Shown here piece after piece: positions 50,118 to 60,274 of a DNA stretch of 64,000 nt (the stretch's first letter is position 1; every line of letters starts with the position of its first letter). Under the pieces are notes generated by a model that had not been told where the DNA came from, searched no databases, and worked only from the letters and a program-made list of their open reading frames with translations. The position numbers and the translations under genes were made by a program. The stretch comes from Vagococcus acidifermentans (lineage in GTDB: Bacteria; Bacillota; Bacilli; Lactobacillales; Vagococcaceae): contig NZ_NGKC01000003.1 in NCBI RefSeq assembly GCF_003987655.1, positions 124,001-188,000 of the forward strand, written 5' to 3'.

Positions 50118-51209
50118 GTGGGAAAATTAGGTATATCGATATATCCTGAACGTTCAACGTTCGAACAGGATAAAGCTTACTTGGATTTAGCGCACCAGTA
50201 TGGATTTAAACGTGTTTTTACAAGTTTGCTGCAAATCAAGGGCGACAAAGAGCAAGTGTTGGCGGATTTTAAAAAAGTTGTCGACTATGCAAACAGTCTG
50301 GATTTTGAAGTAATGGTAGATATTGCACCGAGTCTGTTCGAGCAGCTGAACATTTCTTATGACGACTTGTCCTTTTTTGCAGAAATGGGTGCTGACGGGA
50401 TTCGTCTGGACGTTGGATTTACCGGTTCGGAAGAAGCTAAAATGACGCGTAATCCTTACGGGTTGAAAATCGAAATCAATATGAGTTCCGGCACCAGCTA
50501 TGTGGACAATATCATGAGCTATTCGCCGAACACAGCGAACTTGCTTGGCTCGCACAACTTTTATCCGCACCGCTACACGGGGCTGTCGTATGAGCACTTT
50601 TTGTTCTGCTCGGAAAAGTTCCGCAAATACAATTTAAATACAATGGCATTCGTCAACTCGCATGATGCGACATTTGGCCCGTGGCCGACACAAGACGGAC
50701 TTTGCACCCTTGAAGAGCACCGCAATCTGGAACTCTCCACGCAAGTGAAGCATCTGATGCTGACCGGTTTGATTGATGATATTACTATCGGTAATGCTTA
50801 TGCATCTGAGGCAGAAATAAAAGCGATGTCAGAAGCCTTCTTCTCCGAGTTTCCGACGGTAAAAGTGGACGTGCATGAAGACATCACAGACGATGAGCGG
50901 ATTTGTCTGTTTGACAGTCTTCACAGCTACCGCGGCGACCGTTCAGCGTATGTTCTGCGTTCGACGATGACACGGATTTATTATAAAGACAAGCCATTCC
51001 CGGCCCACAATACTGTGGCAATCAAAAAAGGGGACGTGCTGATTGACAATGTCGGCTATGGCCAGTACAAAGGCGAAACACAGATTGCGCTGACAGAGAT
51101 GGAAAATGACGGACGGGTAAACGTTGTCGGAAAAATCGCGGCTGACGAATTGTTCCTGCTGGATTATTTGAAGCCGTGGTCCAGTTTTAAATTAATCGAA
51201 AATAATTAA
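50118..51209 (+). CDS. mupG: MupG-family (DUF871/GH170) 6-phospho-muramidase-like TIM barrel
   Basis: Opens with VGKLGISIYPERSTFEQDKAYL, as in DUF871 proteins. MupG of Staphylococcus cleaves MurNAc-6P-GlcNAc in cell wall recycling. The barrel spans residues 1-240 and a C-terminal beta domain follows (about 250-363). I prefer GTG 50118, eight bases after GGAGG, over the upstream frame at 50061. The usual partners, MurP PTS and MurQ etherase, are absent here, so function as 6-phospho-muramidase is by family only. Confidence 0.82.
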   Translation: MGKLGISIYPERSTFEQDKAYLDLAHQYGFKRVFTSLLQIKGDKEQVLADFKKVVDYANSLDFEVMVDIAPSLFEQLNISYDDLSFFAEMGADGIRLDVGFTGSEEAKMTRNPYGLKIEINMSSGTSYVDNIMSYSPNTANLLGSHNFYPHRYTGLSYEHFLFCSEKFRKYNLNTMAFVNSHDATFGPWPTQDGLCTLEEHRNLELSTQVKHLMLTGLIDDITIGNAYASEAEIKAMSEAFFSEFPTVKVDVHEDITDDERICLFDSLHSYRGDRSAYVLRSTMTRIYYKDKPFPAHNTVAIKKGDVLIDNVGYGQYKGETQIALTEMENDGRVNVVGKIAADELFLLDYLKPWSSFKLIENN

Positions 51210-51362
51210 CATGCTGCCTGCCTCTGAGATGTGACGATTCGTCCGCTCAGGGGCAAGTTGTTTTTTTAGTGGTTTAAATGCAGAATTTCTAACTTTAGTC
51301 TGATTACATTTGCAAAGATTATGATAAAATATAGGGTAATTGGATTAAGAGGTGTGCATTAC

Positions 51363-52343
51363 ATGACGATAGATAAAACGATCTCTCTTTTTGAACAGAA
51401 TTTTGATTTAATCAGCAGTACGAGAGCGAAGCGGTTGGATAAACGCATACGCTATTTGCTTGCGCGTATGTATACCGGCAAAGGGATGCTGATCAATGTG
51501 TCTGATTTTGACAAGATTGATTTCGCTTTGAGCAAAAAATCAGGATTGATTACCAGCATGACTAAAATCGTGCGTCAGACGATTAGCGGATTGATGGTGT
51601 TGGACGGGTTTAATTCCATCGGCGGCATTGAAGAGTTGTATTTCAATTATAAATTATTGCGTGACAGTCAATTCAAATCATCCAGCCAAACATATTTTGC
51701 CGCATACCAGCTTTTTGGCTGCGAGCGGACCAAACGGCAAGCTGTCGTGGAACGGGCATCGGACTTGTATCATGTCATGAAAGAGCGGCATCCGTGGATT
51801 ACCGGCACAGATGATTACAGTCTGATTGTTTCGCTGGCTCAAGCTCAGAGTATCAAGTCGCTGTCGCCAGAGGAAATCTGCGATATTCAAGACTATTATT
51901 TTCAAGAACTGCCGGCAGTAGGGGTGAGAAATCATCAGGCGCTCTTGATGGGTTCAGCTATTTTGACGATGCTGACGGCGAAGAAGCGTCATGATATTTT
52001 GCGCCTGATTGACGAAGTCGCAGAAGAACTGGGGGAGTACGGCATCATCAAGGGCACTACGTATATTCCTGTGATTCTTGTGGCATATGTCAAACTGGTG
52101 GATGATTACTTCAATCCGCAGGAAATCAGCCTGTACATTGAAACGTTCGACTCGTCCATGAAATTATTGTTCGAGAAAGATTACAAACTGGCATTGTCGC
52201 TAAATTTATACATTGAAGAAAAAATCCAGTCGCTGACACGTTCCAGTGTGGCCAATTATTCGCTGTTGGTCAACCACGTGATTATGCAGGAGCAGATTAT
52301 TGATGCCAGCAATATCACCTTGTCATCGGAACTTTTGAATTAG
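51363..52343 (+). CDS. DUF4003 family protein
   Basis: Soluble, helical 326-residue protein matching the DUF4003 family of Firmicutes as I recall it (FDLISSTRAKRLDKRIRYLLARMY near the start). No function is known. There are no signal peptide or catalytic motifs. The ATG at 51363 is preferred over an upstream opening at 51321. Followed by a small terminator (52346-52371). Confidence 0.68.
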   Translation: MTIDKTISLFEQNFDLISSTRAKRLDKRIRYLLARMYTGKGMLINVSDFDKIDFALSKKSGLITSMTKIVRQTISGLMVLDGFNSIGGIEELYFNYKLLRDSQFKSSSQTYFAAYQLFGCERTKRQAVVERASDLYHVMKERHPWITGTDDYSLIVSLAQAQSIKSLSPEEICDIQDYYFQELPAVGVRNHQALLMGSAILTMLTAKKRHDILRLIDEVAEELGEYGIIKGTTYIPVILVAYVKLVDDYFNPQEISLYIETFDSSMKLLFEKDYKLALSLNLYIEEKIQSLTRSSVANYSLLVNHVIMQEQIIDASNITLSSELLN

Positions 52344-52345
52344 AA

Positions 52346-52371
52346 AAAGGCAGCTTTCCGCTGTCTTTTTT
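52346..52371 (+). terminator. Rho-independent terminator after the DUF4003 gene
   Basis: AAAGGCAGC (52346-52354) / GCTGTCTTT (52360-52368) with T run. The following 280 bases before the LysM gene hold no gene. TTGACA at 52523-52528 may be a -35 box, but its -10 partner is poor. Confidence 0.75.
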
Positions 52372-52651
52372 GTTATGCAGTTGTAATAAAGGGAGAAAAC
52401 AGGAGTGTTTTCCCGGCATTTTTTGGTTTCAGATAAAAAATTTCCAAATTTCAGCTCTATTTTTTTCCCGGTTCAAACTGGTTAAACTGCGCGGTCAAAG
52501 GATTGAACGAAAATCACAATGTTTGACATATTTCCGCGTTCAACTTAACGCTGCATTAATGGAAATGCAACAGCTCTGTCATTTGTTCTTGTTATCATTT
52601 TCCTTGTTGTTGACAGCACAGACTGTCGAAAAAACGATAAGGAGATTTTTC

Positions 52652-53302
52652 ATGAAAAAAGTATGGTTAACACTAGCAGCTTTTGCCGCAATCGGATTGG
52701 GATTTTCAACGACTACAGCTCAGGCTGATACCATTTATACAGTAAAAAAAGGAGACACACTTTCAGGCATCTTGTTTGATTTGCACGGCAGCTTGACAGG
52801 CATGGACCAACTGGCACAAACGAATGAAATCAACAATCTGGATTTGATTTTTATCGGTCAAAAACTAACAGTCGATGCCGCGGGGCAAGTGTCTGAAGCG
52901 ACACCGGAAGAGGTAGCTGAAGGACAAGAAGCAGACACAATAAAGGAAGCAGCCGAACAAACGGAAGAACCGGTTGAAGAAGCAGCTGCCGAGCAGCCGG
53001 CTGAGTCTCAGGAACAAGTTTCCGGCCGTCAGCTGACAGTTCAGACTACTGCCTATGACGGAGTATCGCTTGGCGGTGTGACTGCGACAGGGAATATTAT
53101 TGCCACAACCGATGACAAAGTGATTGCCGTGGACCCGAATGTCATTCCGCTTGGCAGCAAGGTCTATATACCAGGATACGGAACGGCTGTTGCGTGGGAT
53201 ACCGGCGGAGCAATCAACGGCCACATCATCGACCTGAACATGAGCACAGCGGATGCCATCCAGTGGGGACGGCGTACGGTGACTGTCACGATTTTAGACT
53301 AA
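52652..53302 (+). CDS. secreted LysM and 3D-domain cell wall protein
   Basis: Signal peptide cleaved after AQA (about residue 26), one LysM repeat (YTVKKGDTLSGILFDLHG to GQKLTV, about 30-72), an acidic Ala/Glu-rich linker (75-125), and a C-terminal 3D domain with TAYDG, IPLGSKVYIPGYG and DTGGAINGHIIDLNM. 3D domains resemble MltA/resuscitation lytic enzymes and bear three Asp. It likely trims peptidoglycan or acts as a Sps/Yuf-type stationary-phase factor. The ATG follows AAGGAG. Confidence 0.9.
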   Translation: MKKVWLTLAAFAAIGLGFSTTTAQADTIYTVKKGDTLSGILFDLHGSLTGMDQLAQTNEINNLDLIFIGQKLTVDAAGQVSEATPEEVAEGQEADTIKEAAEQTEEPVEEAAAEQPAESQEQVSGRQLTVQTTAYDGVSLGGVTATGNIIATTDDKVIAVDPNVIPLGSKVYIPGYGTAVAWDTGGAINGHIIDLNMSTADAIQWGRRTVTVTILD

Positions 53303-53303
53303 T

Positions 53304-53351
53304 AAAAAACTGTTAACACCCGACAGGATAACGGGCGTTAACAGTTTTTTT
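53304..53351. terminator. bidirectional terminator
   Basis: AAAAACTGTTAACACCCG pairs with CGGGCGTTAACAGTTTTTT; it serves the LysM-3D gene and the convergent peptidase gene. Confidence 0.92.
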
Positions 53352-53363
53352 AGTTTGCTTTAT

Positions 53364-54446
53364 TTAGTCTATAATCGTCAGTTCTTTTGGATAATCGTTC
53401 AGGTTGATGTAGCCGTCTTCTGTCGCGATAACCAAGTCTTCGATTCTGACGCCGACTTCACCCGGCAAGTAGATGCCCGGCTCAATCGAGAATGCCATGC
53501 CTGGTTCAACGACATCATGGTTGGCGCTGGATACGTCGCCTGCTTCGTGGCATTCGATGCCAATGAAGTGGCCGGTACGGTGTGTGAAATACTTGCCATA
53601 CCCTTTTTCCGTGATGTAGTCTCTGGCAGCCGCGTCGATTTCACTGAAAGGCACACCCGGCTTGATGGCAGCCAGCGCCCGTTTATTTGCTTCAAGGACA
53701 GTTTCATAAACGTCGCGGCTCTTATCAGAAACGGATTTGTAAAAGAAGGTCCGGGTCATATCGGACGCATAGTTGTTTTTGATGGCGCCGATGTCAACGA
53801 CGATGCTGTCGCCTTCTTTGACTACTGAATCATCTGTCACGTGATGCGGGTCGGCACCATTGGCACCATACGCAATAATCGGTTCAAAGGAGAAGCCGGT
53901 GTTGCCCAGCTCGTCATAGACTTTGGCCAGTTCCTTTGTCATTTCCATTTCAGTCAGTTTTTGCGGTATCAGTTGTTTCATTTTTTCCATCGCAATTTCA
54001 TTGTCTTTTTGCGCATCTTGCATTAGTTTGACTTCTTCCGCTGTTTTGCGTGCACGCACGTAGTCGGTGATGTCAGAACCAATCACGAAGTCGTCAGCAG
54101 ACTTGCCTGCTTGTTTCATTAAGTCAAGGAAGAAATGTGTCGCCCAGAATTTATCCACGCCGATTTTTTTGGCGGTATCCAGATGATCCAGCAGGATACC
54201 GATGCCGTTATCTGCATCATCCACATAGACGACATCAACGCCCAAGTCTTCATTGACCGGGAACAATTTGTTCAGAACCAAGGCGTGTTTGCCGTCTTCT
54301 CTGATAACTAAGACTAACAGACGCTCACCCGGATGGAACCATTTGTCAGTAAGATAAAAGATAGTCGTCGGATCTGAAATCAGCAGCTGCGGTACGTTCT
54401 TTTCCTTCATTTGGTGCAACACATTGTCAAGACGATCTTGTTTCAT
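53364..54446 (-). CDS. M24 Xaa-Pro peptidase (aminopeptidase P/prolidase type)
   Basis: Two-domain creatinase-fold metallopeptidase of 360 residues. The metal ligands are visible: VVDIGAIKNNYASDMTRTF (two Asp), HRTGHFIGIECHE (His), FSIEPGIYL (Glu) and GVRIEDLV (Glu). It releases N-terminal residues next to Pro or splits X-Pro dipeptides. AAGGAGG precedes the start on the minus strand. Two further peptide-use genes lie behind it on the same strand. Confidence 0.93.
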   Translation of the reverse strand: MKQDRLDNVLHQMKEKNVPQLLISDPTTIFYLTDKWFHPGERLLVLVIREDGKHALVLNKLFPVNEDLGVDVVYVDDADNGIGILLDHLDTAKKIGVDKFWATHFFLDLMKQAGKSADDFVIGSDITDYVRARKTAEEVKLMQDAQKDNEIAMEKMKQLIPQKLTEMEMTKELAKVYDELGNTGFSFEPIIAYGANGADPHHVTDDSVVKEGDSIVVDIGAIKNNYASDMTRTFFYKSVSDKSRDVYETVLEANKRALAAIKPGVPFSEIDAAARDYITEKGYGKYFTHRTGHFIGIECHEAGDVSSANHDVVEPGMAFSIEPGIYLPGEVGVRIEDLVIATEDGYINLNDYPKELTIID

Positions 54447-54534
54447 AAAAAGTTCCTCCTTATATTGTTAAGCTATACCTTAAAACACAGTACAATTATA
54501 CCATGAATTAATCAAAGTAAAGATGTATGCCAGG

Positions 54535-55896
54535 CTATTCTTCGTCCTCAACAACCAGTCTGCTCAATTTTTTATCGAAAATGAACAGCAGCAAAGCTGA
54601 AGCGATAGCGATGGCCGGGATGACTGTGTAAACAATCATCATGTCAAATTGCAGGACGAAAGCGTACAAATGGCCGTAGCTGAAACCGGCAACAAACGTC
54701 GCACCTGTCCAGACACCCATCATGATACTTAAAATCCGTTTAGGTGCAAATTTACTGACAAAGGAGTTGCCTAGGGGCGAGAAGAACATCTCACCGGCAC
54801 TCAGCATGATGCCGAACACGATAATCCAAAGCAGGCTCGCTTTGTGGTCGCTGGAAGCACCGACGCCCCGTGTCAACTCTGCACCAATCAGGAGCAGGAA
54901 GGAGGCACCAAGCAGCAGCAGACCGATACCGGTTTTGCGGAAGAGACTCATGTCGCCTTGCGGACGCTTGGACAATTTGAGCCACAATGCCGCGAGAATC
55001 GGGCCTAAAACGATACAGGTCAGAGCGTTCAATGAATCAAACCATGAGGTCTGAACGACGACTTTGCCGACGTTTAAGTTAACAAATTCTGACATGTAAT
55101 CATAGACTGACAGGTAAGACATATACCAGAACAGCCAGAAGATAATTGAAAACAGAGAAACAAGAATAATAGCGAAGACGCGTTTCTTTTCAGTAGTTGT
55201 CAATGGTTTCTTTTCCTGTTCTTCGTCAGCAGCGGCAGTTTTTTTCTTGGTTTTAGAGAAAGGCAGTCTGCCGGCATCTCCCAGGAAACGCCAAGAAATC
55301 ACAAACCAGATTGCACCGACTAAACAGATAAGTGCCGCAATCAAAAATGCCTGAGAAAAGCCTTGAATGCCGTTTCTCATGAAAGTGAATGATACGAGAA
55401 CGCCGACAGCAGTCGTGCCAATCAACGATCCTACGTTAATAAACGAATACTGGACAGAGTATGCCGAATCCAGCTGACGCTGATTGTCAAACAACTCCCC
55501 TGTGACGGCCATCAAGTTGCCTTTGAAAAAGCCGGTGCCGATTGACACCAGGATGATCGTGGCCCACATCATGGATGAAGAGGTCGCAATCGACCCGACA
55601 TAATAGCCGGCCCCCATCAATACCATTCCTAAAGGTATCAAATATCTTGCGCCGATCCAGCGGTCGGCGACTCCGCCGAGGATAAACGGAGCCAGATAGG
55701 TAAAGGCCACCAAGTACGATTGCATAACAGCTGCTTCGCCTTTACTGACTCCCAGCCCGCCGGTCGCAATCGAATAAATCAGAAAGTTGTAAATCAGCCA
55801 TTTTGAGGCGTAATAGGCGGCTCTTTCAAATGTAAAGGTCAATGAGCAAAAATAAAATCCTACAGGAAATTTGGTTTTTTCCGCAGTTGTGTTCAC
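54535..55896 (-). CDS. POT/PTR-family proton-coupled peptide transporter
   Basis: Major facilitator of 453 residues with 12-14 helices (FYFCSLTFTFERAAYYASKWLIYNF at helix 1, GGVADRWIGARYLIPLG at the helix 2-3 loop). The family ExxER proton-coupling motif in helix 1 reads F-T-F-E-R, so the first Glu is missing. This may mean altered coupling or a different substrate. GTG start after AGGAGAG. It sits between Xaa-Pro peptidase and prolyl aminopeptidase-like genes, which fits peptide import and breakdown. Confidence 0.85.
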   Translation of the reverse strand: MNTTAEKTKFPVGFYFCSLTFTFERAAYYASKWLIYNFLIYSIATGGLGVSKGEAAVMQSYLVAFTYLAPFILGGVADRWIGARYLIPLGMVLMGAGYYVGSIATSSSMMWATIILVSIGTGFFKGNLMAVTGELFDNQRQLDSAYSVQYSFINVGSLIGTTAVGVLVSFTFMRNGIQGFSQAFLIAALICLVGAIWFVISWRFLGDAGRLPFSKTKKKTAAADEEQEKKPLTTTEKKRVFAIILVSLFSIIFWLFWYMSYLSVYDYMSEFVNLNVGKVVVQTSWFDSLNALTCIVLGPILAALWLKLSKRPQGDMSLFRKTGIGLLLLGASFLLLIGAELTRGVGASSDHKASLLWIIVFGIMLSAGEMFFSPLGNSFVSKFAPKRILSIMMGVWTGATFVAGFSYGHLYAFVLQFDMMIVYTVIPAIAIASALLLFIFDKKLSRLVVEDEE

Positions 55897-55920
55897 TTGT
55901 TTTCTCTCCTGTCTAAAAAG

Positions 55921-56802
55921 CTAGTCATGCTGATTCAGCCATTCCAGCAATATTTTTTTATACAATTCTTTTTCATCAACAAACGGCATGTGACGGCTGT
56001 GGGCAAACAATTCCCAGCGCGCGTTCGGCAAAGCGTCATACATTACTTTGTTGATTAGCGGTGTGGACAAATCGTTTGTACCGCTGGTAAGCAGCACCGG
56101 CACATTAATATCTTTCAGTTTATCCACGTAGTTGAAGTCTTTTAGCGTCCCGGTCGGTGAATACTCGTTTGGTCCCCAAGCGGTCATATATGCTTCGGTT
56201 CCCGGTGTTTTTTTGCGTCTGAGAGGTTCCGGCGAATGCTCGTCGGGTTCATCGGTGGCATGGCGTACCATGTATTTGGCGTTCACAGCTAAATATTGCG
56301 GATTGTCGTAGTCTTCAGTTTCTTCAGCATGGCGAATAATGGCTTGTTCTTCTTCTGTCATAAATGTAATCATGCGGCGCTGTTCCTGCTTCCAAAGCTG
56401 AGAAGACGGCAATGTACTGGAAAAAACGGCACTGGCAATGCCTTTGGGAGAATAATCACATAAATAAGCAATTGTCAGCATGCCGCCCCATGATTGTCCC
56501 AAGAGGTGAACCTCGTCCAATCCGAGGTGTTCTCTCAAAGCAATCAATTCCTCGATCCACGTTTCCTGATGCCACAAGTCAGGTCTGCCTGTCACAGCGG
56601 ATTTCCCGCAGCCTATCTGATCGTACATCACGAGCATCCGGCCGTCTTCAGCGTAGTCGTCCAGCAACTCAAAATAATTGTGCGTCGAACCGGGCCCTCC
56701 GTGAATCAGTACTAGCGGTTTCTTGCCGCCGGTGTTTTCGCCGACTACACGATAATAGGTTTGGTACCCGAGATATGGCATGTACCCTTCTGTTACTTTC
56801 AA
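55921..56802 (-). CDS. proline iminopeptidase-type alpha/beta hydrolase (S33)
   Basis: Removes N-terminal proline from peptides. Oxyanion motif VLIHGGPGSTHNY, nucleophile Ser in LLGQSWGG, Asp in TSGTNDLSTP and His in AHSRHMPF. 293 residues, close to PepI of lactobacilli. The likely start is TTG at 56802, six bases after AAGGAAGG. It forms a minus-strand run with the peptide transporter, 24 bases apart. Confidence 0.9.
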   Translation of the reverse strand: MKVTEGYMPYLGYQTYYRVVGENTGGKKPLVLIHGGPGSTHNYFELLDDYAEDGRMLVMYDQIGCGKSAVTGRPDLWHQETWIEELIALREHLGLDEVHLLGQSWGGMLTIAYLCDYSPKGIASAVFSSTLPSSQLWKQEQRRMITFMTEEEQAIIRHAEETEDYDNPQYLAVNAKYMVRHATDEPDEHSPEPLRRKKTPGTEAYMTAWGPNEYSPTGTLKDFNYVDKLKDINVPVLLTSGTNDLSTPLINKVMYDALPNARWELFAHSRHMPFVDEKELYKKILLEWLNQHD

Positions 56803-57065
56803 TTGAAACCCTTCCTTTCTTGAAATGTCTACTTGTTAAGTATATCACGTTGATAGAAACGCTTTGCTTAAAATGAAAGCATTATAATAAAACAATGAAA
56901 AACTCATAACAAACGTTTTCTCTCATACTTGCCTGAAAAATAACGGGTTCGGAAAGAGGTTTTATCTGTTCCATCCGTCAAAATGAAACTGGTTTCTATT
57001 GGACAAACAACTGATTAGCCTTTACAATGAGAAAGAGATTTCAGTTAGGAATAGGAGGACGCATG

Positions 57066-58379
57066 ATGTCCATGTTTTTAGATCAGGTGACCATTCAAGT
57101 CAAAGCCGGAAAAGGCGGCGACGGTATGGTTGCTTTCAGGAGAGAAAAATACGTCCCGGACGGCGGGCCGGCAGGCGGCGACGGCGGCCGCGGCGGCGAT
57201 GTGATACTTGTGGTCGATGAAGGACTGCGAACGCTGATGGATTTCCGCTACAACCGGCACTTCAAAGCGCAATCAGGTGAAAACGGTATGAGCAAAGGGA
57301 TGCACGGCAGAGGAGCCGAAGATCTAGTTGTCAAAGTGCCGCCGGGCACCACTGTCCGTGATGAGGCGACCGGCAATCTGCTTGGCGACTTGCTGACGCA
57401 CGGCCAGACGCTGACGATTGCCAAAGGCGGCCGGGGCGGCCGGGGCAATATCCGTTTTGCTTCGCCAAGAAATCCCGCACCGGAAATCGCTGAAAATGGC
57501 GAACCCGGTCAAGAGCGCGCTGTTTTGATGGAACTGAAGGTGCTGGCTGATGTCGGGCTGGTCGGTTTCCCGTCAGTCGGCAAATCGACGTTGCTTTCAA
57601 TTGTGTCGAAGGCACGACCGAAAATCGGTGCTTATCATTTCACGACACTTGTGCCTAATCTTGGGATGGTGACAACGCAGGACGGACGCAGTTTTGTCAT
57701 GGCGGATTTGCCGGGACTGATTGAAGGCGCGTCGCAAGGTGTCGGGCTGGGCACACAGTTTCTGCGTCATATCGAACGCACACGGGTCATTTTGCATGTC
57801 ATTGACATGAGCGGAATGGAAGGGCGCGATCCTTTTGAGGATTATTTGGCCATCAACAAAGAACTCGAGTCCCACAATTTGCGCCTCTTGGAGCGTCCGC
57901 AGATTATCGTGGCTAATAAAATGGATATGCCGGACGCAGCAGACAATCTGGTTTTATTCAAAGAACAGCTGGCAGCACTCCAGCAGACGGATGATGTTGA
58001 GGAAACTCGGGTGTTCCCGATTTCGGGCGTGACCCGTCAAGGCATTGAGGCGCTGCTCAGTGCGACGGCTGATTTGCTTGAAGTAACGGATGAATTTCCG
58101 CTTTATGAAGATGAAGTGGTGGAAGATGTTGTGCGCTATGAGTTTCATGACGATGCACCTGAGTTTGAGGTATCCAGAGATGATGATGCCACGTGGGTGC
58201 TTTCCGGCGAAAAACTGGAGCGTCTGTTCAGCATGACTAACTTCGACCGGGATGAAAGCACGATGCGCTTTGCCAGACAGCTGCGCTCGATGGGCGTGGA
58301 TGAGAAGCTGCGCCAGCTGGGTGCCCGTGACGGCGACTTGGTCAGAATCAATGAGTTTGTGTTTGAATTTGTGGATTAA
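57066..58379 (+). CDS. obg: GTPase ObgE/CgtA
   Basis: Essential ribosome-assembly and stress GTPase. The Gly-rich Obg domain (residues 1-158; [33 protein letters not shown]), the G domain with [19 protein letters not shown] and NKMD, and the C-terminal OCT domain (about 350-430) are all present. Three near ATGs compete at 57063, 57066 and 57072 behind AGGAGG; I take 57066. Upstream opening at 57027 lacks a site. 437 residues. Confidence 0.96.
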   Translation: MSMFLDQVTIQVKAGKGGDGMVAFRREKYVPDGGPAGGDGGRGGDVILVVDEGLRTLMDFRYNRHFKAQSGENGMSKGMHGRGAEDLVVKVPPGTTVRDEATGNLLGDLLTHGQTLTIAKGGRGGRGNIRFASPRNPAPEIAENGEPGQERAVLMELKVLADVGLVGFPSVGKSTLLSIVSKARPKIGAYHFTTLVPNLGMVTTQDGRSFVMADLPGLIEGASQGVGLGTQFLRHIERTRVILHVIDMSGMEGRDPFEDYLAINKELESHNLRLLERPQIIVANKMDMPDAADNLVLFKEQLAALQQTDDVEETRVFPISGVTRQGIEALLSATADLLEVTDEFPLYEDEVVEDVVRYEFHDDAPEFEVSRDDDATWVLSGEKLERLFSMTNFDRDESTMRFARQLRSMGVDEKLRQLGARDGDLVRINEFVFEFVD

Positions 58380-58386
58380 AATGATT

Positions 58387-58428
58387 CCCCTGTGTTTTCC
58401 GGTCAACGGCCGGACGCGGGGGTTTTTT
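58387..58428 (+). terminator. Rho-independent terminator after obg
   Basis: CCCC and CCGG arms pair with GCCGG and GGGGG; a TTTTTT run follows. Confidence 0.75.
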
Positions 58429-58538
58429 CAAGTAAAAGGGATGCAAAAATTTCGAAAAGCGTCTATAATGAAGCGACTGAGAAAAATGCGACCTTCAAAT
58501 CGTAATGGATTTCAGAATCTTTAATGAAATGATGGTGA

Positions 58539-59669
<1,131 letters not shown>

Positions 59670-59676
59670 CGTAAAG

Positions 59677-59703
59677 AAAGAGGCTGTGTTTCAGCCTCTT
59701 TTT
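59677..59703 (+). terminator. Rho-independent terminator after mnmA
   Basis: AAAGAGGCTG (59677-59686) / CAGCCTCTTT (59692-59701) with T run. Confidence 0.92.
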
Positions 59704-59896
59704 GCGTTATGTTCAAAAGCTAGGGTATACTGACTTAATCCGACATTGGAAAATAAAAAAGGGACGGATAAAAAAGAGTTCTTCAGTGACATGTTTTTTG
59801 ATATGAAAGTATGCAAAAAGGCTTTTTAGTTGCTCAAATATTGATTTTCCACTAATCTGTATGTATAACTTATAAGGGTAAGAGGTTGATAAGGAC

Positions 59897-60274
59897 ATGT
59901 ACCAAGTAGTCATCATTTATGGAGAGAGCGAGCCTTGGTGGTTTTTTGACGACTGGCAGGATGACATCGTAGAGGAATATCAATTCGAGTCTTTTGAAGA
60001 AGCTGAATTGCAGTATTTAAAGCTGCTTCACGAGTTTGCACAGGACTATGACCATCGGCAGCTGAAAACAGCTCATTTGTCTGCTTTCTGGAATGATGGT
60101 GATGTGCGTTTTTGCGAGGAGTGTGATGACGACTTGCAATTGTATCACGGATTGATGCTGATTAAAGATTATAAAAAATTAAAAGAAGAGGAATTATTAA
60201 TTGATGAAGCAGTTGATTATAGCGGAAAAGCCAAGTGTTGCAAGAGACTTGGCAAAGGTGCTGGGCGCGAATAA
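59897..60274 (+). CDS. DUF1033 family protein
   Basis: Small soluble acidic protein of 125 residues with MYQVVIIYGESEPWWFFDDWQDDI at the start, the DUF1033 hallmark of Lactobacillales. Function is unknown. Residues after about 100 overlap the topoisomerase gene by 71 bases in another frame and look like a random extension (KAKCCKRLGKGAGRE), so the original stop may have been lost. AAGGA precedes the ATG. Confidence 0.8.
   Translation: MYQVVIIYGESEPWWFFDDWQDDIVEEYQFESFEEAELQYLKLLHEFAQDYDHRQLKTAHLSAFWNDGDVRFCEECDDDLQLYHGLMLIKDYKKLKEEELLIDEAVDYSGKAKCCKRLGKGAGRE

Noticed and set aside
52370-52651. 94-residue N-terminal extension of the LysM-3D protein
   Set aside because: The ATG at 52652 has AAGGAG and a perfect signal peptide; the upstream part begins in a terminator and has no start site.
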